From Mycolicibacterium aubagnense (GTDB taxonomy: Bacteria > Actinomycetota > Actinomycetes > Mycobacteriales > Mycobacteriaceae): a DNA stretch of 64,000 nucleotides. A program made the position numbers and the translations under genes. Positions within the stretch are counted from its first letter, which is position 1. Every line of letters starts with the position of its first letter. A model generated the notes under the pieces. That model ran no database searches, was not told the origin of the DNA, and saw nothing but the letters and a program-made list of their open reading frames with translations. The DNA lies in assembly GCF_010730955.1 (NCBI RefSeq), contig NZ_AP022577.1:62001-126000 (forward strand), written 5' to 3'. This document shows, one piece after another, positions 50,492 to 58,372 of this stretch.

Positions 50492-51919
50492 GGTTGCGTC
50501 CATCAAGGTGGTGTACGAGTCGGACCTGATCAGCGGTACCGGCGTGTCGTAGCCGAGTGATTGAAGGTCATCGCGTGATTCTTCGAGAGACCGTCCAAAG
50601 TCACTCGAGCAAAGGAATCGACGCGATGACCACTGCCCACAATATCGATCTGCCCACTGTGCTGGCCGAACGACTCACCACTGCCCATCCCGACGTGCTG
50701 CGCGAGCTGCTGGCCACGTTCATCCACACCCTGATGGGCGCCGAAGCCGACGCCCTATGCGGTGCCGGCTACGGCGAACGCTCGGCTGAGCGCACCAATT
50801 CCCGCAACGGCTACCGACACCGTCAATTCGACACCCGTGCAGGGACTTTGGATCTTGCGATCCCGAAGCTGCGGCAAGGATCCTACTTCCCGGACTGGCT
50901 GCTGGAGCGCCGTAAACGCGCCGAGCGGGCCCTGACCACGGTGGTGGCGACGTGTTACCTGCTTGGTGTCTCGACGCGGCGGATGGACAAGCTGGTCGAG
51001 ACCCTGGGCATCACGTCGTTGTCGAAGTCGCAGGTGTCGGTGATGGCCAAGGAACTCGACGCCGCCGTGGAGGCGTTCCGGACCCGGCCGCTCGATGCCG
51101 GCCCGTATACGTTCGTCGCTGCGGACGCTCTGGTGCTCAAGGTGCGTGAAGCCGGCCGGGTGGTCAACGTGCACGCCCTGATCGCCGTCGGGGTCAACGC
51201 CGAGGGCTACCGCGAGATCCTGGGAATCGATGTCACGACCGCTGAGGACGGGGCGGGCTGGTTGACGTTCTGGCGGTCGTTGACCGCCCGCGGCCTGTCC
51301 GGGGTCAAACTGGTCACCAGCGACGCCCACGCCGGGCTGGTCGCCGCCATCGGGGCCACCCTGCCCGGAGCGGCGTGGCAGCGCTGCAGAACCCACTACA
51401 CGACCAACCTGATGTCCGTCACTCCCAAGAGTTCGTGGCCCTGGGTGCGCACCCTGCTGCACTCGGTGTTCGACCAACCTGACGCTGAATCCGTTGCTGC
51501 TCAATATGATCGGATCATCGACGCATTGTCCGACAAGCTGCCCAATGTCGCCGATCACCTCGAAGCGGCGCGGCCGGATCTGCTGGCGTTCACCGCGTTC
51601 CCCAAGCAGATCTGGCGCCAGATCTGGAGCAACAATCCCCAGGAACGACTCAACAAGGAGATCCGCCGGCGCACCGACGTCGTGGGCATCTTCCCCGACC
51701 GCGCGGCCCTGATCCGTCTCGTCGGAGCAGTGCTGGCCGAACAACACGACGAATGGGCCGAGTCGCGGCGCTACCTCGGCCTCGACGTTCTGAGCAAATC
51801 ACGCACCGTCAACGACACCCCAACCGAACAGGAGGCTACCCCCGCGGCACTGCCCGCCTGACCCAACTACCTCGAAGAATCACACGACGACGTCATACAC
51901 CACGTCCCTGGACTTGACC
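50492..51919 (+). mobile_element. IS1081-like insertion sequence (IS256 family), copy 2
   Basis: 1,428 bp, same length and same encoded protein as copy 1 but inverted. Perfect 8-bp target duplication CCCTGTGT at 50484-50491 and 51920-51927. Its insertion disrupts the serine protease gene. Confidence 0.95.
50626..51861 (+). CDS. IS256-family (IS1081-like) transposase, copy 2
   Basis: 411 aa, identical in sequence to the copy-1 transposase at 483-1718, including VAADALVLKVREAGR, LVTSDAHAGL and NNPQERLNKEIRRR. Identity of the two copies points to recent transposition within this genome. Confidence 0.93.
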   Translation: MTTAHNIDLPTVLAERLTTAHPDVLRELLATFIHTLMGAEADALCGAGYGERSAERTNSRNGYRHRQFDTRAGTLDLAIPKLRQGSYFPDWLLERRKRAERALTTVVATCYLLGVSTRRMDKLVETLGITSLSKSQVSVMAKELDAAVEAFRTRPLDAGPYTFVAADALVLKVREAGRVVNVHALIAVGVNAEGYREILGIDVTTAEDGAGWLTFWRSLTARGLSGVKLVTSDAHAGLVAAIGATLPGAAWQRCRTHYTTNLMSVTPKSSWPWVRTLLHSVFDQPDAESVAAQYDRIIDALSDKLPNVADHLEAARPDLLAFTAFPKQIWRQIWSNNPQERLNKEIRRRTDVVGIFPDRAALIRLVGAVLAEQHDEWAESRRYLGLDVLSKSRTVNDTPTEQEATPAALPA

Positions 51920-52066
51920 CCCTGTGTTCGTCATTGATGGACAGAATCGGGCACTGGCAGTGGGGATGCTGTCACATGGCCCAACAGATACCGAGAATTT
52001 TGTGACCTACCTGGAGCCGGTGCTATCGCGACTCAAACTTCGTGCGATCGTCGACGGTGACACACC

Positions 52067-52651
52067 ATGAACCACCGTCGCGAGATCCACGTGCGCCGCA
52101 CCGCGCTGTTTGACACGGTCGAGCACGCCGCCCTGACCGCGTTGACAGCCGCAATCGACGCCTGCACCGATCGGGTGCGCCGGCAGAGTTCGCGCGCCAT
52201 GTTCGCCTTGATCACCCTGTCTGGTTCCGGTGATGGAGCACCGGCACGCGGTCAGGCAGGTGCGGTGGTGGCGCTCATCGAAACAGCCATTGAAGCGAAC
52301 CCGTCCATCGCTCCAATGATGCTGGCGTTCGAGCGCTGGCTGATGCACCCGGTATGGGACACCGCTGAGGAACTCACCACTGCTGCAGGGATTTTTGTAT
52401 CGAGCGCCTCCGAAGAACTGTGCCGGCGGGCATGGTTGTCGGGCGCCGGCCTGAATGCCGCCGTCGATGCCGTATCCGCTCACGGTTTGCGCGATGCCCC
52501 GCCGGAGGCTCTGTCGCTGATCCGCGTCGCGTGCAGCCACGGGATTCCGGTGGTGTGGGTGGCCCAGCGCTGCTGGGTCGTGCGCGACGGTCTGTACCGC
52601 CGGATCCGTACAGCGGATCCAGATGCGTGGACGGCCATGGCAGCTGAGTAG
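52067..52651 (+). CDS. Hypothetical protein coupled to the protease gene
   Basis: 194 aa, MNHRREIHVRRTALFDTVEHAALTALTAAID. It overlaps the protease stop by four bases (ATGA), so both were one operon before the IS insertion, which may now cut its transcription. Mainly helical (VVALIETAIEANPSIAPMMLAFERWL), with C-terminal GIPVVWVAQRCWVVRDGLYRRI. Not recognised. Confidence 0.55.
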   Translation: MNHRREIHVRRTALFDTVEHAALTALTAAIDACTDRVRRQSSRAMFALITLSGSGDGAPARGQAGAVVALIETAIEANPSIAPMMLAFERWLMHPVWDTAEELTTAAGIFVSSASEELCRRAWLSGAGLNAAVDAVSAHGLRDAPPEALSLIRVACSHGIPVVWVAQRCWVVRDGLYRRIRTADPDAWTAMAAE

Positions 52652-52681
52652 GCGACATCCGTGAGGCCGGTTGCTTGATCG

Positions 52682-52698
52682 TCTCTAAAATAGAGAAT
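52682..52698. promoter_or_regulatory. Motif A operator 7
   Basis: Exact TCTCTAAAATAGAGAAT, directly followed by TATGAT as a -10-like box about seven bases before the ATG at 52710, consistent with a leaderless transcript controlled at the promoter. Confidence 0.75.
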
Positions 52699-52709
52699 AT
52701 GATTCGATC

Positions 52710-53234
52710 ATGACCGCGACACCACTCAGCGACGGGCGCAAGAGCTTTCTGCATGGGTTGTTCACAACCGCCATTGAGGGCGGGATCAACTACTGGGCAC
52801 GGGTCGGTGACTACCACTGGGCCTTTCCCGACCAGTCAAGCGACTTCGACGGCTTTTCTGCTGTGCTCGAGTCCACTGAAAACGATTGGGGCGTCGACAG
52901 GGTTTTCCAGTCCATGATCCCCGACCCCCTGGCGGCCGGAGTCGTGGTGCTCAATGCCGGATACCTGGCGCCGCTGGCCGACGACCAGCGGCTACGCCTC
53001 GATCTCGCGGTAGTGGACCGCGGCGCGCAGCTCTTCGTGCGGTATTGCCGCGGCGAAATCGACTCGAATGGACACGACGTCGAAGAAAGCCAGCGCGTCG
53101 ACCTACCTGACGGCCACTACTGGCGCCAGTTCGTGGTGGCCGAAGCCACCCATGGCGCCGAAGGCGACTATGACGCCGCGGTAGCGGACAACGTCGTGCA
53201 GTTCGGTCTGTTCGGGGAAGTCGTCTACAGCTGA
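52710..53234 (+). CDS. Hypothetical protein under motif A control
   Basis: 174 aa, MTATPLSDGRKSFLHGLFTTAIEGGINYWARVGDYHW. Aromatic-rich, with DFDGFSAVLESTENDWGVDRVFQSMI and PDGHYWRQFVVAEATHGAEGDYDAAVADNVVQFGLFGEVVY. It resembles hypothetical proteins common on mycobacteriophage genomes, but no function is known. Likely starts a short operon with the next gene. Confidence 0.6.
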   Translation: MTATPLSDGRKSFLHGLFTTAIEGGINYWARVGDYHWAFPDQSSDFDGFSAVLESTENDWGVDRVFQSMIPDPLAAGVVVLNAGYLAPLADDQRLRLDLAVVDRGAQLFVRYCRGEIDSNGHDVEESQRVDLPDGHYWRQFVVAEATHGAEGDYDAAVADNVVQFGLFGEVVYS

Positions 53235-53255
53235 GACCCGAAGCGGAACCTCCCC

Positions 53256-53609
53256 ATGAACACCTACCGAATCCTGACACTTGGCCAGCTGATCGATGCG
53301 TTGGCCGCACTCGACGATGCCCCTGTGCGCGGACTCAGCGGATTCATCCACTCACACCGCAGTTGGTACGAGCGCAATGCGACAGATCCCACCAGCCGTG
53401 TAGAGAAAGCATCGGTACTGGCTGCGCTGTACCGCAGCGTGGTTGGGACGCAGATGCCTGGCTACAACAGCGGCGAGGTCACGGTTCTTGCCGAGAATCC
53501 CATCTACTACGCCGCGTTCGGCGAGAGCGGGCCGTACATCATCGGCATCGAACCCGGCGAAGATGGTGTGCACACGCCAGTGTTGCTCGCAGACGAGTTC
53601 GCGGTCTGA
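53256..53609 (+). CDS. Hypothetical protein, phage type
   Basis: 117 aa, MNTYRILTLGQLIDALAALDDAPVRGLSGFIHSHRSWYERNATDP then VGTQMPGYNSGEVTVLAENPIYYAAFGESGPYIIGIEPG. The fold looks compact alpha/beta. I recall similar small proteins in actinobacterial phages; function unknown. Starts 21 bases after the previous stop. Confidence 0.6.
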   Translation: MNTYRILTLGQLIDALAALDDAPVRGLSGFIHSHRSWYERNATDPTSRVEKASVLAALYRSVVGTQMPGYNSGEVTVLAENPIYYAAFGESGPYIIGIEPGEDGVHTPVLLADEFAV

Positions 53610-53674
53610 ACGCCGGCTCACCCCGCCGAGCCGCAGACGTCCCAACCGCGCTGCGGTGTATAGCTTCTCGCGCT

Positions 53675-53797
53675 ATGCCCGATTACTTGATCACGTTCCA
53701 TGTCAGCGGAGCTGCCGACGAGGCGGATGCTTTGGCGACCTGCGCTGACCGCCTCTCCGACGGCCGCGACTTCTACGTCGAGAAGATGTCGGACTGA
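53675..53797 (+). CDS. Small hypothetical protein (40 aa)
   Basis: MPDYLITFHVSGAADEADAL then ATCADRLSDGRDFYVEKMSD. One strand, one helix, one strand; ends 9 bases before the nuclease-like gene. Likely real by composition. Confidence 0.45.
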   Translation: MPDYLITFHVSGAADEADALATCADRLSDGRDFYVEKMSD

Positions 53798-53806
53798 CCA
53801 GCGCTC

Positions 53807-54367
53807 GTGCTCGAATTTCTTCTGCACCCGGCAGTTCCGCTGGCCTGCCTGGTCATGTGGGTGGTGCTGTTCTGGAGTCGACGCAACGCGCCACCGGTCC
53901 TGCCGGAGATGGACCGTGCGCGTGCTCGCCCGGGAGACTTATCGCGGGGCGGCTCCGCTGCCACCAGCAAGACGGAGATGCGCGTACGAAAGGTCATCGA
54001 GGACGCCGGCTACCAGACGTACCCACAAGGAACGTTGATGTGTATGGGGCGCGACAGCTCTGGCAAGAACCGGTTCTTCACCCCGGATATCTTGGTGCGA
54101 CGCCCTTTTGCCGTTGTCGAGGTTGATCCGGAGCGCTGGCACGGAACACCAGAGCGCGTGGCCGAAGACATCATGCGAAACCGGTTCTACGCCGCTCGCG
54201 GACTGCGCGTGGTTCGGGTACGCATCGCGGGGACACAGGCGCTCAGTCCCAATGACGTTGTCATCGTGGACAACGACTTCATCGCGGACTTCCACGGCGC
54301 CTCGGTTGTTCGCGCACTCGGAAGTGCGCGGCTGCTGCCGCCCAATTTCTGGTCCTCAGTTGGCTAA
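53807..54367 (+). CDS. Membrane-anchored DUF559-like nuclease
   Basis: 186 aa, GTG start. One N-terminal helix (LLHPAVPLACLVMWVVLFW) anchors it. The C-terminal domain shows the Vsr/DUF559 PD-(D/E)xK order: SKTEMRVRKVIEDAGYQTYPQ, FFTPDILVRRPFAVVEVDPERWHG (D...ExD core), and RFYAARGLRVVRVRIAG. Stand-alone proteins of this fold are DNA or RNA endonucleases. Membrane anchoring suggests action on incoming DNA at the envelope; that is inference. Followed by a terminator. Confidence 0.7.
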   Translation: MLEFLLHPAVPLACLVMWVVLFWSRRNAPPVLPEMDRARARPGDLSRGGSAATSKTEMRVRKVIEDAGYQTYPQGTLMCMGRDSSGKNRFFTPDILVRRPFAVVEVDPERWHGTPERVAEDIMRNRFYAARGLRVVRVRIAGTQALSPNDVVIVDNDFIADFHGASVVRALGSARLLPPNFWSSVG

Positions 54368-54446
54368 CGCGGATCGCCCAGTTTTCCGCGCCGGTCGAGT
54401 AACATTCCTAGCGTCTCATATGGTTGGTGGAACCTAGGTGGGGACA

Positions 54447-54477
54447 ACGAGGCCTCGGCACACCGCCGGGGCCTCGT
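54447..54477 (+). terminator. Terminator after the DUF559-like gene
   Basis: Inverted repeat ACGAGGCC / GGCCTCGT with a GC-rich loop, 80 bases after the stop. Confidence 0.7.
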
Positions 54478-54536
54478 CCAGTTTCGGGGCCCGTGGCTTG
54501 GTTCTGCGAAATTCCGAAATCTGGCGACACGGCGAG

Positions 54537-54788
54537 TTATCCAGCAGCCTCAGATGGCGCAGCGGGTGCCGACGATCGCGGTGTGGTCCTGGGCTTGAGC
54601 GCTTCGTTGATGACTCGAGTGATCTCACGTTGGGGGACCAGCGTCCGCGCTCCGAGTCGCACGGTGCCGATCACGCCTTCGCGCTTCAACTTGAAGAAAT
54701 GACTTCTTCCGATCCGCAGCGCAACGATCGCTTCCGGAATGGTCAATAGCCGGTCGCTGTCTGTCCACGGTGGTGCGTCGTGGTCCAC
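54537..54788 (-). CDS. Excisionase-like HTH protein
   Basis: 83 aa. LLTIPEAIVALRIGRSHFFKLKREGVIGTVRLGARTLVPQREITRVINEAL is the MerR-like winged HTH of excisionase (Xis) family proteins: helix 1 with a turn and recognition helix, then a wing with RTLVP. Its place about 1.1 kb from the presumed attachment site fits a role in excision directionality. The partner integrase is not in the window. Confidence 0.8.
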   Translation of the reverse strand: MDHDAPPWTDSDRLLTIPEAIVALRIGRSHFFKLKREGVIGTVRLGARTLVPQREITRVINEALKPRTTPRSSAPAAPSEAAG

Positions 54789-54941
54789 GCGAGGCCCCCT
54801 TGCTGTCTATGAGTCCGTTACGGTCCCGATACTGCCCGTCGGTTCGTCCCTTCGCCCTCAACGGCGCGAGCCCGGGAGGTCTCCCCGCTGTGTCCTGGAA
54901 ACCCCGAGAGGCGCGACATGGATCGATGCCTGAATACAGCT

Positions 54942-54951
54942 TGTCACGTCC
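54942..54951 (+). repeat. Motif B site (TGTCACGTCC)
   Basis: Exact 10-mer about 150 bases upstream of the excisionase-like gene start. From 54789 to 55606 I see no convincing gene; a GCCGG-rich hairpin lies near 55,490-55,515. Confidence 0.6.
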
Positions 54952-55606
54952 GCGTCGTCACTCCGCGCACAGATTTCGAGTTGTGCATCACGGCGGTCAA
55001 GCCCCGATGTGAAACCAACGATGCGTTTGGCGATCCGCCGTTGCAGTTTCTGCGCGGGCAGCGCGGAAGACGAACCCGCCAAGATTCGGCAACTTTCGCA
55101 TCGCCCTAGCTGGCGGCGATCATCGGCGAGAGATCGGGCTCCGTGCGCTGTACCGCGCCGGAACTCCTGCACCGCGCCGCTCCGTAGGGCGGCCCATCGA
55201 AGCAACGCGGTGCGCCCGCCGCACGGTGCCGCCGCGTCATGTTTCCCGCCGGCCGCCATGTGGTTCGGCGGTCCAACATCGCGCCGAATCTTGGGTGGTC
55301 GCCGCTGACGGTCGCGTGTGTCGGATGCTCTTGGAAGCCTCCCCGGGCCCACGCGAAGCCATCCACGCAGCTACGGAGAAGTGTTTGCTGCGTTGGAACT
55401 GTTTGTCGCTCGCAGATCGGGCGTAGACGGTGCGTCGCGGCTTCGCCAACTCCCGCCGATCGAACGACCACCTGAGCTCAACGGGCGTTGACTCGCCGGG
55501 TGCTGGCCGGCCGGCGAGTGTGACGACTTCGGCAGCGGCTCAGACCTCGCTGAAGGCTCAAATTGCAAACCTAGATCTAGATGAGACATCCTTCTGAAGG
55601 AATAAA

Positions 55607-55792
55607 GTGCGTACTCTCGGGCTCTTTCCATTGGCATTTGGTGGCGTCATTCAGACCGAATCGACTAATTGGAATCGACGCGCCAATCTGGTGTTGCATC
55701 AGATTGCACGCCGCATGGGTGTGCGACCCCGATGTGCTCGTGTGAAGGCAGGCGTCTCGACGGCGGGTGTAGGTCCGACCTTCCGCGAGTAG
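55607..55792 (+). CDS. Candidate small basic protein
   Basis: 61 aa from a GTG with GAAGGA upstream: VRTLGLFPLAFGGVIQTEST, then NWNRRANLVLHQIARRMGVRP. Basic C-terminal half. The ribosome-binding site is good, but codon support is weak and it lies in the otherwise non-coding element end. A hairpin CCTTCCGC/GCGGAAGG follows at ~55780-55800. Confidence 0.3.
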   Translation: MRTLGLFPLAFGGVIQTESTNWNRRANLVLHQIARRMGVRPRCARVKAGVSTAGVGPTFRE

Positions 55793-55914
55793 CGGAAGGC
55801 AGAGTGACCCACCGATGACCCATTCCGTGCGAACCAGCGTGGAGGCTACGTCGCAATGTCCCTGGTCAGCGAAGTGGGGCGAACTTCGCGAACTGGATGA
55901 AGATCAGATCTTCG

Positions 55915-55961
55915 TTCTCACACGCGGAAGGTCACTGGTTCGATCCCAGTCGGGACCACCA
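55915..55961 (+). other. Attachment-site candidate: 3' half of a tRNA gene
   Basis: Reads TTCTCACACGCGGA, a 5-nt variable loop, T-arm ACTGG-TTCGATC-CCAGT, acceptor CGGGACC, then ACCA. With loop CTCACAC the anticodon is CAC (Val). The 5' half does not fold into a cloverleaf; instead two inverted repeats (GCGAAGT/ACTTCGC and GAAGATC-A-GATCTTC) precede it. This is what remains at one end when an element integrates into a tRNA gene. Mobile genes lie to the left and chromosomal genes to the right. Confidence 0.7.
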
Positions 55962-55982
55962 CACAAACCCACCCGGTGAAAT

Positions 55983-56774
55983 TCACTCATCGTCGGGCAC
56001 GGCGATTTCCCATTGCCCGAACAGCTCCAAATCCAGACCGACTGCGAGCTTGACCGACGCGGAATTGTCCGGCTGGCAGCGGTACTGCGGCTCGAAGCCC
56101 TGGGTGAGCGCGTAGCGAAACATCGCACGCACCAACGTCTTTGCGTGCCCTCGGCCCCGTGCGGGACTGAGGGTCAGCACGCCGATATCGGCCAACGGGA
56201 ACTCGTCGTCCCATGGGTACATGCTGCCGATGCTGACCAAGGCGCCGCGTTCGTCGAACGCGCCGAATGCCGCCCAGTGGTCGAGTTCGACATAGGCTCC
56301 GTTCCAGTCTTCCTCGGACACAACTGCTTTGAACGAAGCGAAAATGCCGGCGTCGGCGTCGGTGAGTTGACGAACGTTGGTTGATTCGATGTCGCCCAGG
56401 ATGTCGTCTGCCGCGGTTTCCGTGAGATAAAACACATTGTCGGCACCGTTCAGTGTGACGCCGTAGTTGGCGAACGCTGCCCGGAGGTCAGCCTCTGTTG
56501 GATTGTCTAGTGGGGCAATGTCTTTGGCCAACGCCTCGGCGATAGCGGGGGTGACGGCTATCGAGACGCGGTCGTCTTCGGCGGTCCGCAAGACGGCGAC
56601 GCGTGCGTCGGCGGCGGAGTCGGGATTGACCGTGACCGTCACATGGTCGGTGCGGTGCAGCGGTCTCTCGTCGAACGCTGCGGCCCAATAGTCGGTGACG
56701 ACCGGAGAGAAATCGGGCACGGAAACTCCCTGAATGGCGTGCGACGCATGGTCTGGACACGTCGCATCTTTCAT
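55983..56774 (-). CDS. GNAT-family N-acetyltransferase
   Basis: 263 aa from MKDATCPDHASHAIQGVSVPDF. The C-terminal half is a GNAT domain: WAAFGAFDERGALVSIGSMYPWDDEFPLADIGVLTLSPARGRGHAKTLVRAMFRYALTQG, with the acetyl-CoA loop RGRGHA. The N-terminal half (DHVTVTVNPD ... AALAKDIAPLDNP) is a divergent arm seen in FR47-type proteins. First chromosomal gene after the element; divergent from the PPE gene across a Zur/Fur-like box, so it may share metal regulation. Confidence 0.75.
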   Translation of the reverse strand: MKDATCPDHASHAIQGVSVPDFSPVVTDYWAAAFDERPLHRTDHVTVTVNPDSAADARVAVLRTAEDDRVSIAVTPAIAEALAKDIAPLDNPTEADLRAAFANYGVTLNGADNVFYLTETAADDILGDIESTNVRQLTDADAGIFASFKAVVSEEDWNGAYVELDHWAAFGAFDERGALVSIGSMYPWDDEFPLADIGVLTLSPARGRGHAKTLVRAMFRYALTQGFEPQYRCQPDNSASVKLAVGLDLELFGQWEIAVPDDE

Positions 56775-56830
56775 CGGCCCCACCTGGTCGGCAACGCATT
56801 TTCTCGCGCGGCGCTTCCCGGCTGCTACCT

Positions 56831-56857
56831 TAATGAACATAGTTTTCATTATCGTTA
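56831..56857. promoter_or_regulatory. Zur/Fur-like box
   Basis: TAATGAACATAGTTTTCATT followed by ATCGTTA is AT-rich and palindromic in parts; its complement contains GATAATGAAAAC, like Fur-family operators. It lies between the GNAT gene and the PPE gene, 22 bases before the PPE start. Confidence 0.5.
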
Positions 56858-56878
56858 ATCGGTTTGGGGGAATGCGTG

Positions 56879-58372
56879 ATGGCAATGCCGGTATGGATGG
56901 CGTCTCCGCCGGAGGTGCATTCAGCATTGCTCAGCAGCGGTCCAGGCGCTGGAGCCCTGCTCGCGGCCGCAGCCCACTGGTCTGCGCTCGGCGCGACCTA
57001 CACGGCGGTTGCCGAGGAGCTGCGCGCGGTCCTGGCCGGAACGCACACGGGGGCGTGGCAGGGGCACAGCGCCGAGACGTACGTGGCGGCACACCTCCCG
57101 TACCTGGCGTGGCTCACGCAGAGCGGGCTGGAAAGCAACGCGCGCGCGGTCCAGCACGAGACCATCGCCGGCGCCTACAGCGCAGCGTTGGCGATGATGC
57201 CGACCTTGGCCGAGTTGGCGGCCAATCACGCCACGCAAACCGCGCTACTGGCGACAAATTTCTTTGGTATCAACACGATTCCCATCGCGGTCACCGAGGC
57301 CGACTACGTCCGCATGTGGGTGCAAGCCGCCACCGCGATGGCGACATATGAAGTCGCATCCGACGTGGCGGTGGGGTCGGCGCCGCATTCCACTCGGGCG
57401 CCGTCGATCGTGGCGCACGACGACCATGACCATGATCACGACCATGACCATGACCATGACCACGATCACGACCACGGCCACGGCCACGGTGATCTGGACC
57501 CGACCGATCTGGAGTGGTGGTTCGAAGTGGGCGCCGAGATGGGCGAGCACCTCGAATTGCTGTGGAACAACCTGCTGACCGATCCGGCCGCGCTGCTGAC
57601 CAACCTGCCGATGGTGTTGGCGGACGTCACCTTCCATGCCTCCCAACTGGCTTCGGTGCTCGGTCAGTTCGCACCGGCGCTGATTCAGCCGGCGTTGGGG
57701 CTGGCGATCGCCAACCTCGGCTGGGTGGCCGGGTTCGCGGGGCTGGCGGGCATCCACGTTTCTCCGGAAGCCATCGGCGCGGAGCCGTCCGCATCGCAGG
57801 AACCGACCGTGCCGGCTGTCGCGGCGGCCCCCACAACCAGCCCCGTGTCGTCGTCGGCAGCCACGGTGTCGGCGTCTGCTCCGGCAAGCGCTCCCGCGCC
57901 GACGGCAACCGGCACCGCCGCATCGCCCGCGTCGACACCGCCGCCCATCGGCGACCCGGGCTTCCCGTACGCGGTCGGCGATGGTCCGGGCATGGGCGCG
58001 AGTGCGTGGCTGCAGCGGCAGGCGCGCCTTGACACCGGTGCGTCGGTCCGGACTTCTGCGACCGCTCAGGCAGCCTCGGCCGCGACGGCGGCAGCACGGC
58101 AGCGGCGCCGTCGCCGCGACCGGAGCAAGCAAGAAGCCGGCGAATACATGGATCTCGACGTCACACCGGAGTGGGAGTCCGGGCCAGATCCGGACGACGC
58201 GTCATCCGTCCGGGCATCGAGCAGCGGTGCCGGGCCCATGGGTTTCACCGGAGCCGTATCCAGAGCAGGTGCCACGCCGGCGGGATTGACGGCGTTGGCC
58301 GGTGACGATTTCGGCGAGGGGCCGCGGGCGCCCATGATTCCGGGCACCTGGCACCCCGGCGAGAACCGTTAG
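56879..58372 (+). CDS. PPE-family protein with His/Asp-rich metal-binding segment
   Basis: 497 aa from the ATG at 56879 (GGGGGA seven bases upstream). The PPE domain starts [23 protein letters not shown] and contains [53 protein letters not shown], similar to the PPE3 type found beside ESX-3 in M. tuberculosis. At ~residue 182 an [12 protein letters not shown] tract followed by HGHGHG is a likely Zn/Ni/Fe-binding arm. A long Ala/Pro/Ser tail and a PPE-SVP-like C-terminal segment follow. Probably exported by host ESX-3 in metal acquisition; the Zur/Fur-like box fits. Confidence 0.88.
   Translation: MAMPVWMASPPEVHSALLSSGPGAGALLAAAAHWSALGATYTAVAEELRAVLAGTHTGAWQGHSAETYVAAHLPYLAWLTQSGLESNARAVQHETIAGAYSAALAMMPTLAELAANHATQTALLATNFFGINTIPIAVTEADYVRMWVQAATAMATYEVASDVAVGSAPHSTRAPSIVAHDDHDHDHDHDHDHDHDHDHGHGHGDLDPTDLEWWFEVGAEMGEHLELLWNNLLTDPAALLTNLPMVLADVTFHASQLASVLGQFAPALIQPALGLAIANLGWVAGFAGLAGIHVSPEAIGAEPSASQEPTVPAVAAAPTTSPVSSSAATVSASAPASAPAPTATGTAASPASTPPPIGDPGFPYAVGDGPGMGASAWLQRQARLDTGASVRTSATAQAASAATAAARQRRRRRDRSKQEAGEYMDLDVTPEWESGPDPDDASSVRASSSGAGPMGFTGAVSRAGATPAGLTALAGDDFGEGPRAPMIPGTWHPGENR

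Larger units (their letters stand above)
49807..52070 (+). pseudogene. Secreted trypsin-like serine protease disrupted by IS at the active-site Ser
   Basis: A signal-peptide region (RLLALGAVAGIIGALQMSDSPSANA) is followed by an S1-type protease: GFLTAGHCQ (catalytic His), TDGVLHDSAVFFL (Asp) and VKGDSGAPV (Ser). The IS1081-like copy 2 (50492-51919, target repeat CCCTGTGT) splits the gene one base after the GTG codon for the Val of GDSGAPV. Across the insertion the frame resumes as FVIDGQNRALAVGMLSHGP and ends VDGDTP-stop at 52070, so the original gene was intact. It is not a mycosin (no subtilisin motifs). Start codon uncertain (49807 or GTG 49819). Confidence 0.88.

Noticed and set aside
49807..52070. 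Mycosin (MycP) of the ESX system
   Set aside because: The catalytic motifs TAGHC and GDSGAPV are trypsin-like (S1), not the subtilisin-type D/H/S order of mycosins, and no C-terminal anchor is seen.
54858..55352. Integrase remnant in the gap between the excisionase gene and the tRNA fragment
   Set aside because: None of the frames shows tyrosine or serine recombinase motifs; composition looks non-coding.
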